A stretch of DNA of 64,000 bases from Marasmius tenuissimus. Taxonomy: Eukaryota > Basidiomycota > Agaricomycetes > Agaricales > Marasmiaceae. Made by a program: the position numbers and the translations under genes. Location of the stretch: contig JAQOTA010000060.1 of NCBI GenBank assembly GCA_029532415.1, positions 186,001 through 250,000 on the forward strand, read 5' to 3'. Position 1 is the stretch's first letter, and each line of letters opens with the position of its first letter. The notes beneath the pieces were generated by a model. That model searched no databases. It had not been told where the DNA came from and saw only the letters and a list, made by a program, of their open reading frames with translations. Shown here piece after piece: positions 9,459 through 19,859 of the stretch.

Positions 9459-12050
9459 ATGTCGACACAAAATACCAATAATGGTCGGGGTACGCAGAAC
9501 AATCACAACGCAGCGCATCAGAATATCAACTATGGAGGAGGGCAGATGAGCCAAATGGTTGTCGGAGGGGTGAATAACAACTTCGTGAACAACTTCAACA
9601 CAACAGTCTCCGAACGTACGTCTTCAGTGCTCCATTCCAACTCGAAGATGTTTCCCAACATCATTCTTCATTCCAGCGCTCAAACGCCTTTGGGATGCAA
9701 TTGCTGGGGTTGGGGCTTCGCATAAAGCAGAGCACCAGTTTGCTCGTGGGGCGTGCCTCGAAGGGACTCGAGAAGCCGTTCTGGCCATCCTTCGCGAATG
9801 GGGGTTGACCGAAGACCAACTTCTTCCGATATGCTGGCTCTCGGGTGCCGCCGGTGTTGGAAAGTCTTCGATTGCCTTGACCATCGCCAAGCTTTACGAG
9901 GAAAAAGGTGTCCTGGTCTCTTCATTCTTCTTCTTCCGGTCCGACAACAAACGCAATACCCCTTCCGCTCTCATTCCCACCATTGCTTATGGACTCGCTA
10001 CGACAATACCACTCATGCGGAATTACATTGAAGAGAGGATATCAAGAGACCCTGCGATTCTGGAGGCCGTATTGGAGGAGCAGTTTCGAGAGTTGATTGT
10101 TGAACTCACCTTGAAGTGGAGCAGGCAAAGAGCCATCTGGGGCTCTTCGGTTGGTCCTCACATTGTCATCCTCGACGGGCTGGACGAGTGCGGTGATGAA
10201 GAGACCCAGCTGCGAATCCTCGCCTTCATCCGATCTGCTTACGAGAACTTGCATACTCCCGAATTCCCTTTGCGATTCTTAATTTGCAGTCGACCGGAGG
10301 CTTGGCTTCGGGAAGCATTTGTCGATGACCGTCTGCGTAAACTCTCGAAAGTCATTGTTCTGGACGAGACCTTTGAGCCCAACAGAGACATCAGGGAATA
10401 CTACCTCCACCACTTTCGGGAAATTGCGAGTAGCCCGAAGTACAATCATATCCCATTCCCAAGCCCCTGGCCTTCGGAACGGGACCTCGAAATCCTAGTC
10501 GAGAGAGCATGTGGCCAATTTGTCTATGCAGCGACGGTGATCAGGTTCATCATGCTCGCGTATAACCATCCTATCATGCAGCTTCGTATCATCATCGATA
10601 AGGCTCCACCCCGTCGCCTGGGAACATCACCATACCAGCAGCTTGATGTTTTATATGATTTCATCCTCAGTGTCCATCCAGACCGTGAGGAACTCCTCTC
10701 TGTTCTCGCCGCTGTCCTTGTCCTTCCGCGAAACGTGAAATCCCCCGCATGTATCGAGTTGGTGCTAGGGCTTCCCGAGGGACAGGTGGAGTTGACGTTA
10801 CGTGGTATGCACTCAGTCTTGGACATTCGTGGTCGAGGAGATGATATTTGTGTTTACCACACTTCGTTCACCGATTACCTGGCCGACCAAACTAGGTCAC
10901 CTGATTTTCATGTCGACAAGAGAAAACAGAAACGTCCCATTGCGCGACAGTGGCTCCAGAATCTCGCAACCAGCAGGATCCGGACTTACAGGTGAGAAGT
11001 TGTCTATTTCTGATCTCCAGATTCTACATGTCCCTAACTTGATGTCTACGTGCGCAGCGCCAGCCAGCTCTACAGCGGGGAAACCAGGTCCTTCTTCACA
11101 GAATGGGTCGAGTTTTGCATGTCGATCGGCAGACCAAGCTGGAAATTACTGGTTGATCTGCAAAACATTGACCTTTCCTCCATGTGCGTGTACACATCAC
11201 CCACCAGTGATGAAGAATGGAAAAAGAAGTTTGGTGCCCTACTGCCATGGCTGGAGAAATATGCAAGTTTGGCCAGCCATTGTTTCCTTTCTCATATGTA
11301 CTGACTTTTGCTTTTTATTGCTAGGATGTCCCCAAGCATGGAAGTTTCAAGGACAAGGACAAGGAGTGTCTCACGGAACGATTAAGGAAACGTCCCGAGT
11401 GTTTCCACCTCGAATGGCCTCCGGGCGTGCAGTCGGACGATGTCAAGTTCTGGGTTGTTGAAGCTGCCACAGGATGCCGGTTTCATCTGGGGAGGCAGCA
11501 ACCCAGTGATCTACACCAAATGCCATACCTCACAGACTGCTGCTGTGATTTCTCTGGAGGAATCGGGTCATGCGATTCACGGCACCTGGCATACCAGGAA
11601 GCTTGTACGCAACTTGTCCGGAGTTACATCTCTCTTGCCGAGGAGATTTTTCAGAATCAATCGAAAAACAGTTTTCATTGGCTTCCGCTGGCAATGAAAC
11701 ATCTCTCCTGCAACTTGGTCTGCTCGTCGCTCCTGAAACATTGTCATCTGGATAGGGAGCTGCTTTTGCTCTGCCGCACGTCTTTTGAAGTCATAGAACG
11801 TTGTTTGAAGCTGGGGGTCACTCCCTTCTTCGGTTATCAAAAGGAGGCAAGGGAGAACCTGGTTAGATGGATTGAGGTACATACCGTTTCTCTGAGCATT
11901 CGAACCCTTACTCATCGTTGCTTTGTACTGGTCAAATCGACCTTTTTCTGATAGGCTTTCCCAGACAGGTTTGCTGAAGAAGGGGAACGTTTGAAAGCAC
12001 AGCTCCTTTCTTGGCCTTCGGAGAATTGTTTACCACCTTTGCTTGTATGA
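9459..12050 (+). CDS. NLR B: NACHT-domain protein, intact, 774 aa
   Basis: Paralog of NLR A and also intact. Proposed exons are 9459-9615, 9677-10991, 11058-11262, 11325-11876 and 11955-12050, total 2325 nt in frame. Exon 1 is longer than in A, C and D: after the GTQNNHNAAHQNINYG motif it adds a Gly/Asn/Val-rich stretch (GQMSQMVVGGVNNNF). Intron 1 is 61 bp, so reading through it breaks the frame; this supports real splicing at GTACGT...CAG. Walker A (GAAGVGKSS) and Walker B (IVILDGLDEC) are intact. Intron 3 (11263-11324) has the GC donor GCAAGT. The last exon is longer than in the paralogs and ends SENCLPPLLV, because downstream sequence differs. No repeat domain is visible at the C-terminus. 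Function is inferred from family only. Confidence 0.85.
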
Positions 12051-13033
12051 TCGGCTCGATAGGCGTGGAAACAGAAGGGAAGATCATTGAGCATCGTACA
12101 TTATGGATGTGAGCCTGCAGCCTTGGACCACTACGTTGTGCCGCGTCTTTTGGCGCTCTCCTCACGACCATATTTATACCTGTGTCGTACATGATACATG
12201 ACCGTTTGACCTCTAACACCGCCCTCTCCTCGACGATCGCATGGCGGGTGGAATCCCTTCGGGACTTCACTTCACCTCGATGACTATTCCTTCCATCTTG
12301 TCATCGACCGCCAGAACTACTAATTGCTGTACGCCCGTCGGAGCCTTAAACACGAAACCTCGCGACCTCCCGCCATTCTTCTCGGGGGCCGGCGGCTTTT
12401 TGGAGTCACCATCGTCCGCAGTTCGGTTCTGGTGAGCTCAGAGTCAATGTACCCCTCGAAGCAGGCGGTGAACGGTGTTGTCATGAGCCTCCTCAGTAAC
12501 GAGCATTTTCCCTACACACCTATTGAACGTTGCTTCCCCGGCTCCCTTTCGTCTCCTCTAACACCTTCCCCCTTTACCCGTTGGGCGGCAAACGGCATTT
12601 CCCTACAACTACTTAGCATACGTGACGGCAAACCATCACCTAATGCATTTGTCAATACTCGACGAAGGGCTAGCTTGAAATGATAGAGAGAGGTTTTCAA
12701 AGCCCCGCGCATACTGAAGCGAAGGATGCAGGCTGGACTGGAACGCTGGACAATTCATAGTCCGCGATCTTGGCACGCAGCTCTGCCAGTGGGATCGCTA
12801 ATACGCTAGCACTTCCAGAAATATCGAGCTAAATGTATACCAACGGAATCCCTTCCACCGTGCGAGAAGTATTCCCCAGCTCTCTTACTGCTATAGAACT
12901 TCGCTGAAGTAGAATGTCTGGGAATCTTCAATTTTAGTATGTATTCATGATAGTACGTACCACTCAGGTGAACTGCCTCTTCCTAATTTCCCTACACGAC
13001 GTGTATGATGTACAAATTCCAGGTTTTGTATCC
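12051..13033. repeat. block shared with 28.75-29.28 kb
   Basis: From about 12500 to 13033 this resembles 28780-29275: both carry TTTGCCCGTTGG or its close variant, the stretch with CATACG...GACGGCAAACCAT, TGCATTTGTCAATA or its variant, and later CTGCTATAGA(A/G)CTTCGC. In the 28.75 kb copy it follows a decayed protein kinase, so it may be the 3' flank of that gene. No protein family is recognised. The open frame at 12324-12683 is not kept in the second copy. Confidence 0.5.
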
Positions 13034-13041
13034 TCACACAC

Positions 13042-13784
13042 CAGTGTTGTGCGGTCATTGACTGGTCACCGCGGTCACGGTCAATGACCACGTTGACCCG
13101 ATGACCCGGAGTCAAACTTTTGAATTTGACTCGACCATGACCAGCTACCGGTAAACCTTGCCGGTGATTACCGGATCTCTTCCCGCCGACCAGTGTAGTA
13201 TGTACACTCCCCTCGATATTTTGTACGGTACTATAGTCCCAATCAACTGTTTTCATTTTGATATCAGCTAATAGCCAAACCCAATGTAATTTTATCTTAT
13301 CCATGGCACGACAAGAGATTTCGCCTTGATTGCACACAGTAGACGTCCAACTGGGCGGAGTGATCCAAAGAGTTCAGTGTGAGTGCGTCTACATTGTTAA
13401 CTAAATCATGTTAGGTTGATTTTGAATGTAATCCGTCAAGAATGGGTGAGTACTCAGGCTCATAACGATAACGAGGACGAGGAAACTGATTGGCAGTCAA
13501 TTTGATGGTGGAAACCGCGGTTATGGGAATCGGGACTGCCACAGATAATCTATTTCCTCTGAGATTGATGCCACAATGTACTATGTACTATACAATAATC
13601 ATTTTGTTCGTGAACTGTTGAGACTGGGAGGAACATGGGCAAGAAGGTCATCGCGTTGGTGATTCGGAAGATGCCGAGAGCCTGGTCATCACCTGGTCAA
13701 GTCAAATTACGCAATTGACCGGTTTAACCCATTTTTGGCCAGGTCATGACCGACGTTGACTGGGCATTGACCGGCACAACACTG
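13042..13784. mobile_element. non-autonomous hAT-like DNA element
   Basis: The 743-bp segment starts CAGTGTTGTGCGGTCA and ends with the inverse, TGACCGGCACAACACTG. It is flanked by a perfect 8-bp direct repeat TCACACAC (13034-13041 and 13785-13792). An 8-bp duplication and CAGTG termini fit the hAT superfamily. An empty site is visible in the related block near 29270, where CCTCACAT continues straight into the flank. Both ends are dense in GGTCA and TGACC pentamers, likely subterminal binding sites for a transposase. No transposase ORF is present, so it must move in trans. Confidence 0.85.
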
Positions 13785-13869
13785 TCACACACCAAACATT
13801 CCCTAGGAATCAGATTCACGGGCTCACCGAGTTGTTCAGGCGCCGGTAGGACCACATTGTGAAAGCAGT

Positions 13870-15240
13870 CGTACCGAGTCCCCATCCCCATCGCTCTGAT
13901 TCTCATCAACCCCGACCCCTAGCCCGGGGATAACAGCCTCGACCGACCCATTCTCGCCAGATTTAACGGCGTTAAGGAGTTCGAGGGCGAACGTGAATGG
14001 GCACTGATGGGTTAACAGCGGGTTGGTAATCACTTTGTCTTGCGAGGCGAGGGTAATGGCTAGAGTGTAGGTGGCAAAAGTGGGTGAACGACTCGAAGGA
14101 TAAGAGCGGAGGGAATGGTACACATACCCTATTTCGGAACGATCCTTTCATTGCCCTTAGATCACGGCGACTCGCGAGCGCACCTAAACAACATAAAAGG
14201 ATGTCTGGATACACGTCTCCGAGTCACTCGCATCAGTCCCCAGAACCTTCTTCATATTCGCACTGTTCTTGGTGGAACAATCCACCGTCGTCTCCGAGTC
14301 TCACTTCGCAACAGTAGTGTATCTATCCACTTCCACCCCGCCCTTGAAATAGGCCCCAACAAACTCAAGCCTCAATTCTTGAACGACGATAGCAATGATT
14401 CGGGCTGCGCCGAGCGCTTTGAAGATTGGCATGCGAGATACACGGGCTTACGACCGTATACGGCAACGGATTGGTTGGCGGCAAAATTACCGAAAGAGGA
14501 GACGGCGTGAACTGCGACTGCGAGAGGCTCCATCTATTAGTAGTATGTTGGTAGGTCAGCCTGGTGGAGAAGAGAGGACTGCCAAGAGTGGGAAGTACGT
14601 ACCGCAGAACCTTTTTCGGGCGAGACATAGTCTGACTGACTATACAAAACTCCCTGAAACACGGAAGAATCGGGAGAGAGAGTGCTATCGTTAGATAGAT
14701 TGCTGCAAAAGCCATCTCGGGACAAAGCTAAGGTCAACACATGAAAGAAAGAAGAGAGTGTGAGAACAGGTGGGCGATGAGAAAGAGGACGACGAGCGTA
14801 CATTGTAATGGCCGGATCTGCATTCAAAGCAAGGGCCCAACGTGTATCGATTCAAGTGAGGGTGACGAAACGGTGAGCCAGTGCGGAAACTCCAAGAGCA
14901 GGGGTCGCTGGTACAGCTACGAGCCACGGGACCGTCCTAAAACACGATGAATGCTTGATCAAAAGGCCAGGAATGAGCATAGGACGTTCGAACCTACCTG
15001 TCTCAACCACAATACGATCCCCGTTGTTCCTCTGACCTCTGAGCCGACTGGATTAGAGCAAATCTTCACTGATAACTCGAGAAAGCTCCGAGCACTACTG
15101 ACGATTAGACACTTCGGGGTGGAATATCCAATGGCAAGTGAAACCGCCCTCGTCCGCTATCAAGCGCGGCATCGTCAGATGGGGATGAGGACTTGTACAC
15201 ACGAACGTTGCAACTGAGTGAGCAGATTCCGAGGAGGCCA
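13870..15240 (-). pseudogene. sorbitol/xylitol dehydrogenase-like relic, copy 3 (longest)
   Basis: Most complete of eight copies. From the N-terminus on the minus strand: a possible start MASSESAHSVATFV near 15226; a structural-zinc region reading LGPCFECRSGHYN (about 14820-14850); an exon reading LCPEMAFAAI near 14700; then MEPLAVAVHAVSSFGNF from 14532 downward, followed by AANQSVAVYGRKPV; a segment with VQELRLEF; and a C-terminus reading TLAITLASQDKV, PLLTHQCPF and LLNAVKSGENG (about 13930-14068). This order matches zinc-dependent sorbitol/xylitol dehydrogenase, which oxidises a polyol with NAD+. The Rossmann glycines (GxGPVG) are altered to GRKPV, and frames shift and stop repeatedly. It lies head to head with the HSP20-like gene. 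Confidence 0.75.
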
Positions 15241-15830
15241 TCGTGATTCAACGCTGATAGCGTGTTCTAGTGATTCTGAACGTTGGGGCAGTTGGTGTGA
15301 GGTTGTGGGAGAATTCAAGAAAACGCGTCGCGCACGGACCATCTAGATCGGTTACCACGACCCGTGACCCTCCTCAGCCTGGTCCCGTCTTAGCCTATTC
15401 CTCCGACTTCGCAAGTACCTGCAAGTACTCCTCCCTAGGCACGACACCCAAATTCAACCAAGAATCATGGCTGATAGAAGACGAAGCTTGGGCTTGAAGA
15501 AAATAAATTTGCTGGAAATTAGATGGCGAATGAGTATGAAAATTTGGATGTATGGGCGAACACCACTCCTCGAGTTGTTTTCCCGAGGTGCTCAGTGGTA
15601 AGGACTTCACTTTATGCATAGCGGTTCTCGGTCCCTCATTTTTACACCTCTGTTCTGCGACTACTCGAAAAGCAACATGAACAACCATCAAACTGGCACT
15701 TACTCTTTCCTGAGCCCGAAGCGACACACCCTTGTCCTCTCCTTTTCTACAGAAAATTGACCAACATCGTGTCAAATCTATCGGTTTTGGGCGGCAAACG
15801 TGCAAGGAAGCGATTTTAACTGAGGGCCGC
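15241..15830. promoter_or_regulatory. intergenic region between dehydrogenase relic and HSP20-like gene
   Basis: The two genes diverge from this segment, which recurs at 24510-24960, 30130-30700 and 43220-43700 with the landmark CGACTTCGCAAGTACCTGCA or variants and then GGCATGGCACCCAAA. Conservation as a block across copies suggests it held the shared upstream region of the ancestral gene pair. A 191-codon open frame on the minus strand (15395-15970) is not kept in the other copies. Confidence 0.35.
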
Positions 15831-16620
15831 GGTCTCTGATTCGTTGGGAGCAGCCAACACCTGGATTGGACTGACCAGGTTCGGATGAATTTTACTCTCC
15901 CCAACCGCCGTTTAATACTAGTCTCCTCATTGTCGATCTCACTCCACAGGCTTTCGAGTAAAAGCACCACCTCCTTTACTCATGGAATCGGCTCAGGCTC
16001 ATTCTCATTCACGTACTACCATACACACCGCCATCACCATTCAACAGTCTCAGAATCGATTCATTCGAGAGAATTACACCCATCGTATCAACATCATAGT
16101 CCACATTCATCTATTGACCGATCGCCACCCCCACCGTTACACGAATCCACGACACCCACAGCGACCACAGCGACGACGAATATTCCCTCGGTCCTGTCCT
16201 TGCTCACTCCCTCCACTCGTCACACCATCGCCTTCTTCCGGTGGAGACGGCAGCGAAACGCAATCTTCAACACCAAGTCAAGACGAGCCATCGTCACCAT
16301 TAAGACTCGCACTAGGGAAATCAGACAGACCGTCATCAGCATCTTTACCTCCACAAGCAGAGATACCGCACCATACCCTACCTAGGGCCCAGCTCGATGC
16401 TAATGCTGGCGCTGGTGCTGGTTCATTGACATCGGGTAGCGGGAGTGTGAGTAGGAACGGAAAGTTCTTTCGAGAACCGCCGCCACTCAGACAACCACCG
16501 GCTCGACCGCATTCCACTACATAGCGGAAGTTTTGCTTTGGCGTTGAGTTCCGGTTCAGGTTCAGGGTCGAGGCCGCCGTATTTGGAAGACGAGAGGAAG
16601 ATACAAATGGAGGAAACTAA
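15831..16620 (+). pseudogene. 5' half of HSP20-like gene, frames disrupted
   Basis: This is the low-complexity N-terminal part of the HSP20-like gene. Different frames read His/Ser-rich, then SSIDRSPPPPLHESTTPT, then GGDGSETQSSTPSQDEPSS and RAQLDANAGAGAG, then FFREPPPL. Comparison with 30.8-31.5 kb and 43.8-45.4 kb shows small indels. Here ACTACATAG replaces GCTAG near 16515, and one base is lost near 16590, leaving stops at 16522 and 16618. Either the gene is broken or this part is leader and the protein starts at 16621. Confidence 0.5.
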
Positions 16621-17460
16621 ATGACTGCCATACGACCTAAAATCAAGAGCCGAGCTGGGCTGGCGAGTCATCCACCTGTGATTCTGGAGGAGGGTGCGAG
16701 TGGATTGGCGAGGAGCTCGTCAGTTGGGGGTACACATGCTCAGGTTACATCGCCTGTAGTCGCGTCGGCCTCGGCGTCAACTCCCATAACAACATCAATA
16801 TCGACATCGACCTCAGCATTGGTGTTACCCCTGTCTACTTCGGAAGAAGTCTGGCGTAACCCACCTCCTATGCAACCACCTGGCCCACGAACGACGCCGA
16901 GCCCGAAACCGAGACCCGTGTTGGGTGGAGTCGTGAATCCGAGTGACTTGCCGCCTGTTCTCCCTCCTCAACGGATGCAAGGCGCTGGTGGAAGCAGCAG
17001 CGTCGGGAACCCGAGCAGTAGAGTCGGGCATGGCAGCGGTGGCGGCGGCGGCGGGGGAATGGCGACACCACCACCGTTACCACATACACCTCCCAATCCA
17101 TTCTCACAAACTCAAACTCAGACGCCGATGATGATGACACCCACGTTGAACAATCCACCTGCCTATGCACCTTTTCTCTCGCCGCTGCCACCGCCACCTA
17201 AACGGTGTTGGGTCGAGGTGGAGACGACTCCGAGGGAGTACAAGCTCAATATCCGGTTGGAAGGGTTCAAGAGGGATGGTATCACCCTTGCTACCCGGAG
17301 GAGACAAATCGTGCACGTCGTTGCGGATAGTTGGGATACCGAGGGCGGAGGTCACTTCGAGAGACGAATCAGTTTCGGATATGATGCTGATCTCGTGGGT
17401 GTGAGGGCAGAGTTTGATGGGGAGTGGTTGAGGGTGAGTGTGCCGAGGAGGATGGTTTGA
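16621..17460 (+). CDS. HSP20 / alpha-crystallin domain protein
   Basis: An open frame of 279 codons. Residues 1-190 are Pro/Ser/Gly-rich and look disordered, with a Gly run at about 140-150 and poly-Pro segments. Residues about 193-277 form an alpha-crystallin fold as judged from WVEVETTPREYKLNIRLEGF, then DGITLATRRRQIVHVVAD, GGHFERRISFGYDAD and the closing VRAEFDGEWLRVSVPRR. These match the beta-strand pattern of small heat-shock proteins, which hold unfolded clients in the cytosol. The other two copies in the window lose this domain. A stop sits directly before the ATG, and homologous copies suggest a longer ancestral N-terminus, so this may be a truncated product. The domain itself shows no lesion. 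Confidence 0.65.
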   Translation: MTAIRPKIKSRAGLASHPPVILEEGASGLARSSSVGGTHAQVTSPVVASASASTPITTSISTSTSALVLPLSTSEEVWRNPPPMQPPGPRTTPSPKPRPVLGGVVNPSDLPPVLPPQRMQGAGGSSSVGNPSSRVGHGSGGGGGGGMATPPPLPHTPPNPFSQTQTQTPMMMTPTLNNPPAYAPFLSPLPPPPKRCWVEVETTPREYKLNIRLEGFKRDGITLATRRRQIVHVVADSWDTEGGGHFERRISFGYDADLVGVRAEFDGEWLRVSVPRRMV

Positions 17461-19664
17461 AAGTCTTGCCGCTCGAACGATGACAAAAAATGCTTGCCGC
17501 GAATAGTTTGTTGTATAATGTGTTTTTTAGGCTGCCCTCCCTCGTTCCCCTCCTCTCATAGTACATATCTTCTCTCACTCTCGTAATCACTCGTTCGCGC
17601 TCTCCATCTCTCTCCAAGTCTGTCTCGCCCCCTTTCCATCTTTGTCTGTCCACTCTGCATGAAGCATGAAGCATTTGATATCAGTATACCGACAATTCTC
17701 GAACGTTCCTCTCTCTCTCCCTGCCGCTCTCTCCTCATCGATTCATACATAGTACATATACGCACCTTACCCCACTTGCTCGCCCGTTTCTTCGATCCAC
17801 TCCGTACATATTATATATATATTACATTACTGACGAATCTAGTAACGACTGAACGAACGCTTTTTTTCCTTTCTGACTTTCTTTGTTCTTCTATCGTTTC
17901 TTTTTTTGTCGCTCGCTCGCTCGCTTTTTTTTCTACCTCGTAATTAGACTCCCAAGCCCCAATAGTGTACAACAGCAATAGCAACAAGAGATATCCCATT
18001 TCAAACATTCAATATTCAACGTCAGAATCCATCTCCTCAAGCAGGCCCTCCAAATTTACACCTTCGATTACCGAAAAACCCGAATCCCGCGTTCACCTGG
18101 CCACTGACTCCACTGTGACTCGCAACTTCCCAGTTTCCAAGGCCATACGAATGCGCCGATAGTTGCCTGCTTCAAGGGGCCTGGTTCCCGCCGAATTCTT
18201 TCAGTGTCACTGCAACATTCAAGCTAAGGAGATCGTGGTTCGTGATCTCGAGGCATGTTACCAGAGGCCTTGGTTGACGGAATTTGAAAGACCGACTCAA
18301 TCACAGCTGGGCGTGAATATTATTTTTGCACGGAAATATGCCAGAAAAATATGACGCCTCACAGTTCAACACATATTCAAGCTGAAGATATTCGAAATTG
18401 AATTGAATTCCGCATATTTGGCAGCAAAAATACTCACCGGAAAGTAAGGCGTCATATTTCTGCTTCATATTCCGCAACAAGATAAGTTTTTGCCCCAGCT
18501 GTGAATGTAGGTGGCTGCACCCGAGAACCATACCTGGACGTTTGAAATCGCTACTCTCCCTCCTCCGATGGTGCACGCTATAGAATGACTGACTTAGACT
18601 CCAGTCTTGAGGATGGGAGCCGTGCGTCCAAATGACTTGTGGCCCGTAGGACTCGGAGGATCGCGAAGGTGTTGAGGGCATACGTGTAGAAACATCGATC
18701 GAGGTACGCACTTGCAACGAGAGTTGAAGCACCCAAGTACTTGTCCATTCTTGTTTTAATCCCTGGCCCCCTCCTCCCTTGCGGAGATCGGAGAGAAGGA
18801 GCAAAGTACAACGTTATCATGGCGGCCAGCTCGTATCAAATTGCCAAGAACCAATGTACAAACTCACCCGTACTACCAGAACTTCATGATATACTAGAGT
18901 GAGGACCGCGGCGGAGCCTGAGGGCGACACGAAATTGTAGATGTTTTCTTTGTGATTTGTTTGGAGGGGACAGGGTTACTCAGTCTGGTGGATTGTCGTG
19001 TCTACAAGGAGAGTATACGCTTTGGGCAGTAGTTATCGAGCTATGTTGAAAGTGTTGAATCGCGGGTTACTGAGAGTGTAAAAGTCGAGTGATGTGGACT
19101 CTGGAGTCTGGAGGAAGTGGCCAGTGGTACCAAAGCGTCAAACTTAAAATCCCCATACCACCTCGAATCTTGTGCTTCTATCGAGGAAGACTGCCGGCCC
19201 CTTGTGTCCTTTTGGAGCTACAGAGGCCCCTTCGAAGCTAGAAGTACTATGACTGGTTGGAGTGCTCGTTGCTTTCAGTTCCGGTCCAGGTGCGTGAGGG
19301 GGCTGAAGCCATCGATCGGAGGCGAGCGCCTTCAATCTGCTCAGAACTGCAAGTTTTGGAGCTATTCAGAGGTTAAGTAACATGAAGTCAGGCGAGCGCT
19401 GTGTCTCGTTAGCAACGGAAGGTGAGATCAGATTTGAGCGGCATATTAGTCCCCATGGCCCAGTCATAGCGAAGTTCTCCATCGTAGCCAAGTTGAAAGC
19501 GACGGTAAGAACTGAGCGGGACTCGGAGTGAGGGCTTCCTGTCCCGGGCCGACGATCAATGCCAGTGATCAGCCGGGCGTTGGCCGGGCGCTAGTAGCTT
19601 CAACTTCAACTTCAACGTCAACCTCCAGTTCAACCTGTACTCTTGCTGTTGTTTTTCTCACAGC
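17461..19664. other. gene-poor stretch, unique in the window
   Basis: The first 500 bp after the HSP20-like gene is pyrimidine-rich with TATATA and CTCGCTCGCTCG runs and is probably its 3' region. From 18000 to 19580 no protein family was recognised on either strand, apart from a small inverted repeat at 18320-18470. A short TTCAAC hexamer run lies at about 19597-19640, just before the conserved leader of NLR C. Confidence 0.4.
18322..18470. repeat. imperfect inverted repeat (hairpin-forming)
   Basis: CAGAAAAATATGACGCC at about 18342-18358 pairs with GGCGTCATATTTCTG at 18448-18462 apart from two extra A residues. Inside it a second pair is formed by TATTTTTGC...AAATATGC and its complement near 18410-18432. 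The arms would fold into a long hairpin of about 140 nt. No flanking direct repeat was found, so a MITE identity is only possible. Confidence 0.5.
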
Positions 19665-19859
19665 TTGAAAGATGCCCGCGCAAACAGCGCACCAGTGCAA
19701 CGTGCTGTGCTCTCGACGCTTTCGCTACTACCGCCATCTCGAACAGATTCTTCGACGTCAATTTCGACTTCAGACCCTGGCCAGCGTTCTCATTTGACTG
19801 GGCCATCGGATTACAGTCAAGACTGTTTCGGGTGTGCTGAAATCTCTGGGAAAAGGTCG

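Noticed and set aside
15395..15970. 191-codon minus-strand ORF between the dehydrogenase relic and the HSP20-like gene
   Set aside because: Not kept open in the three related blocks and without a motif. It overlaps the upstream region of the HSP20-like gene.
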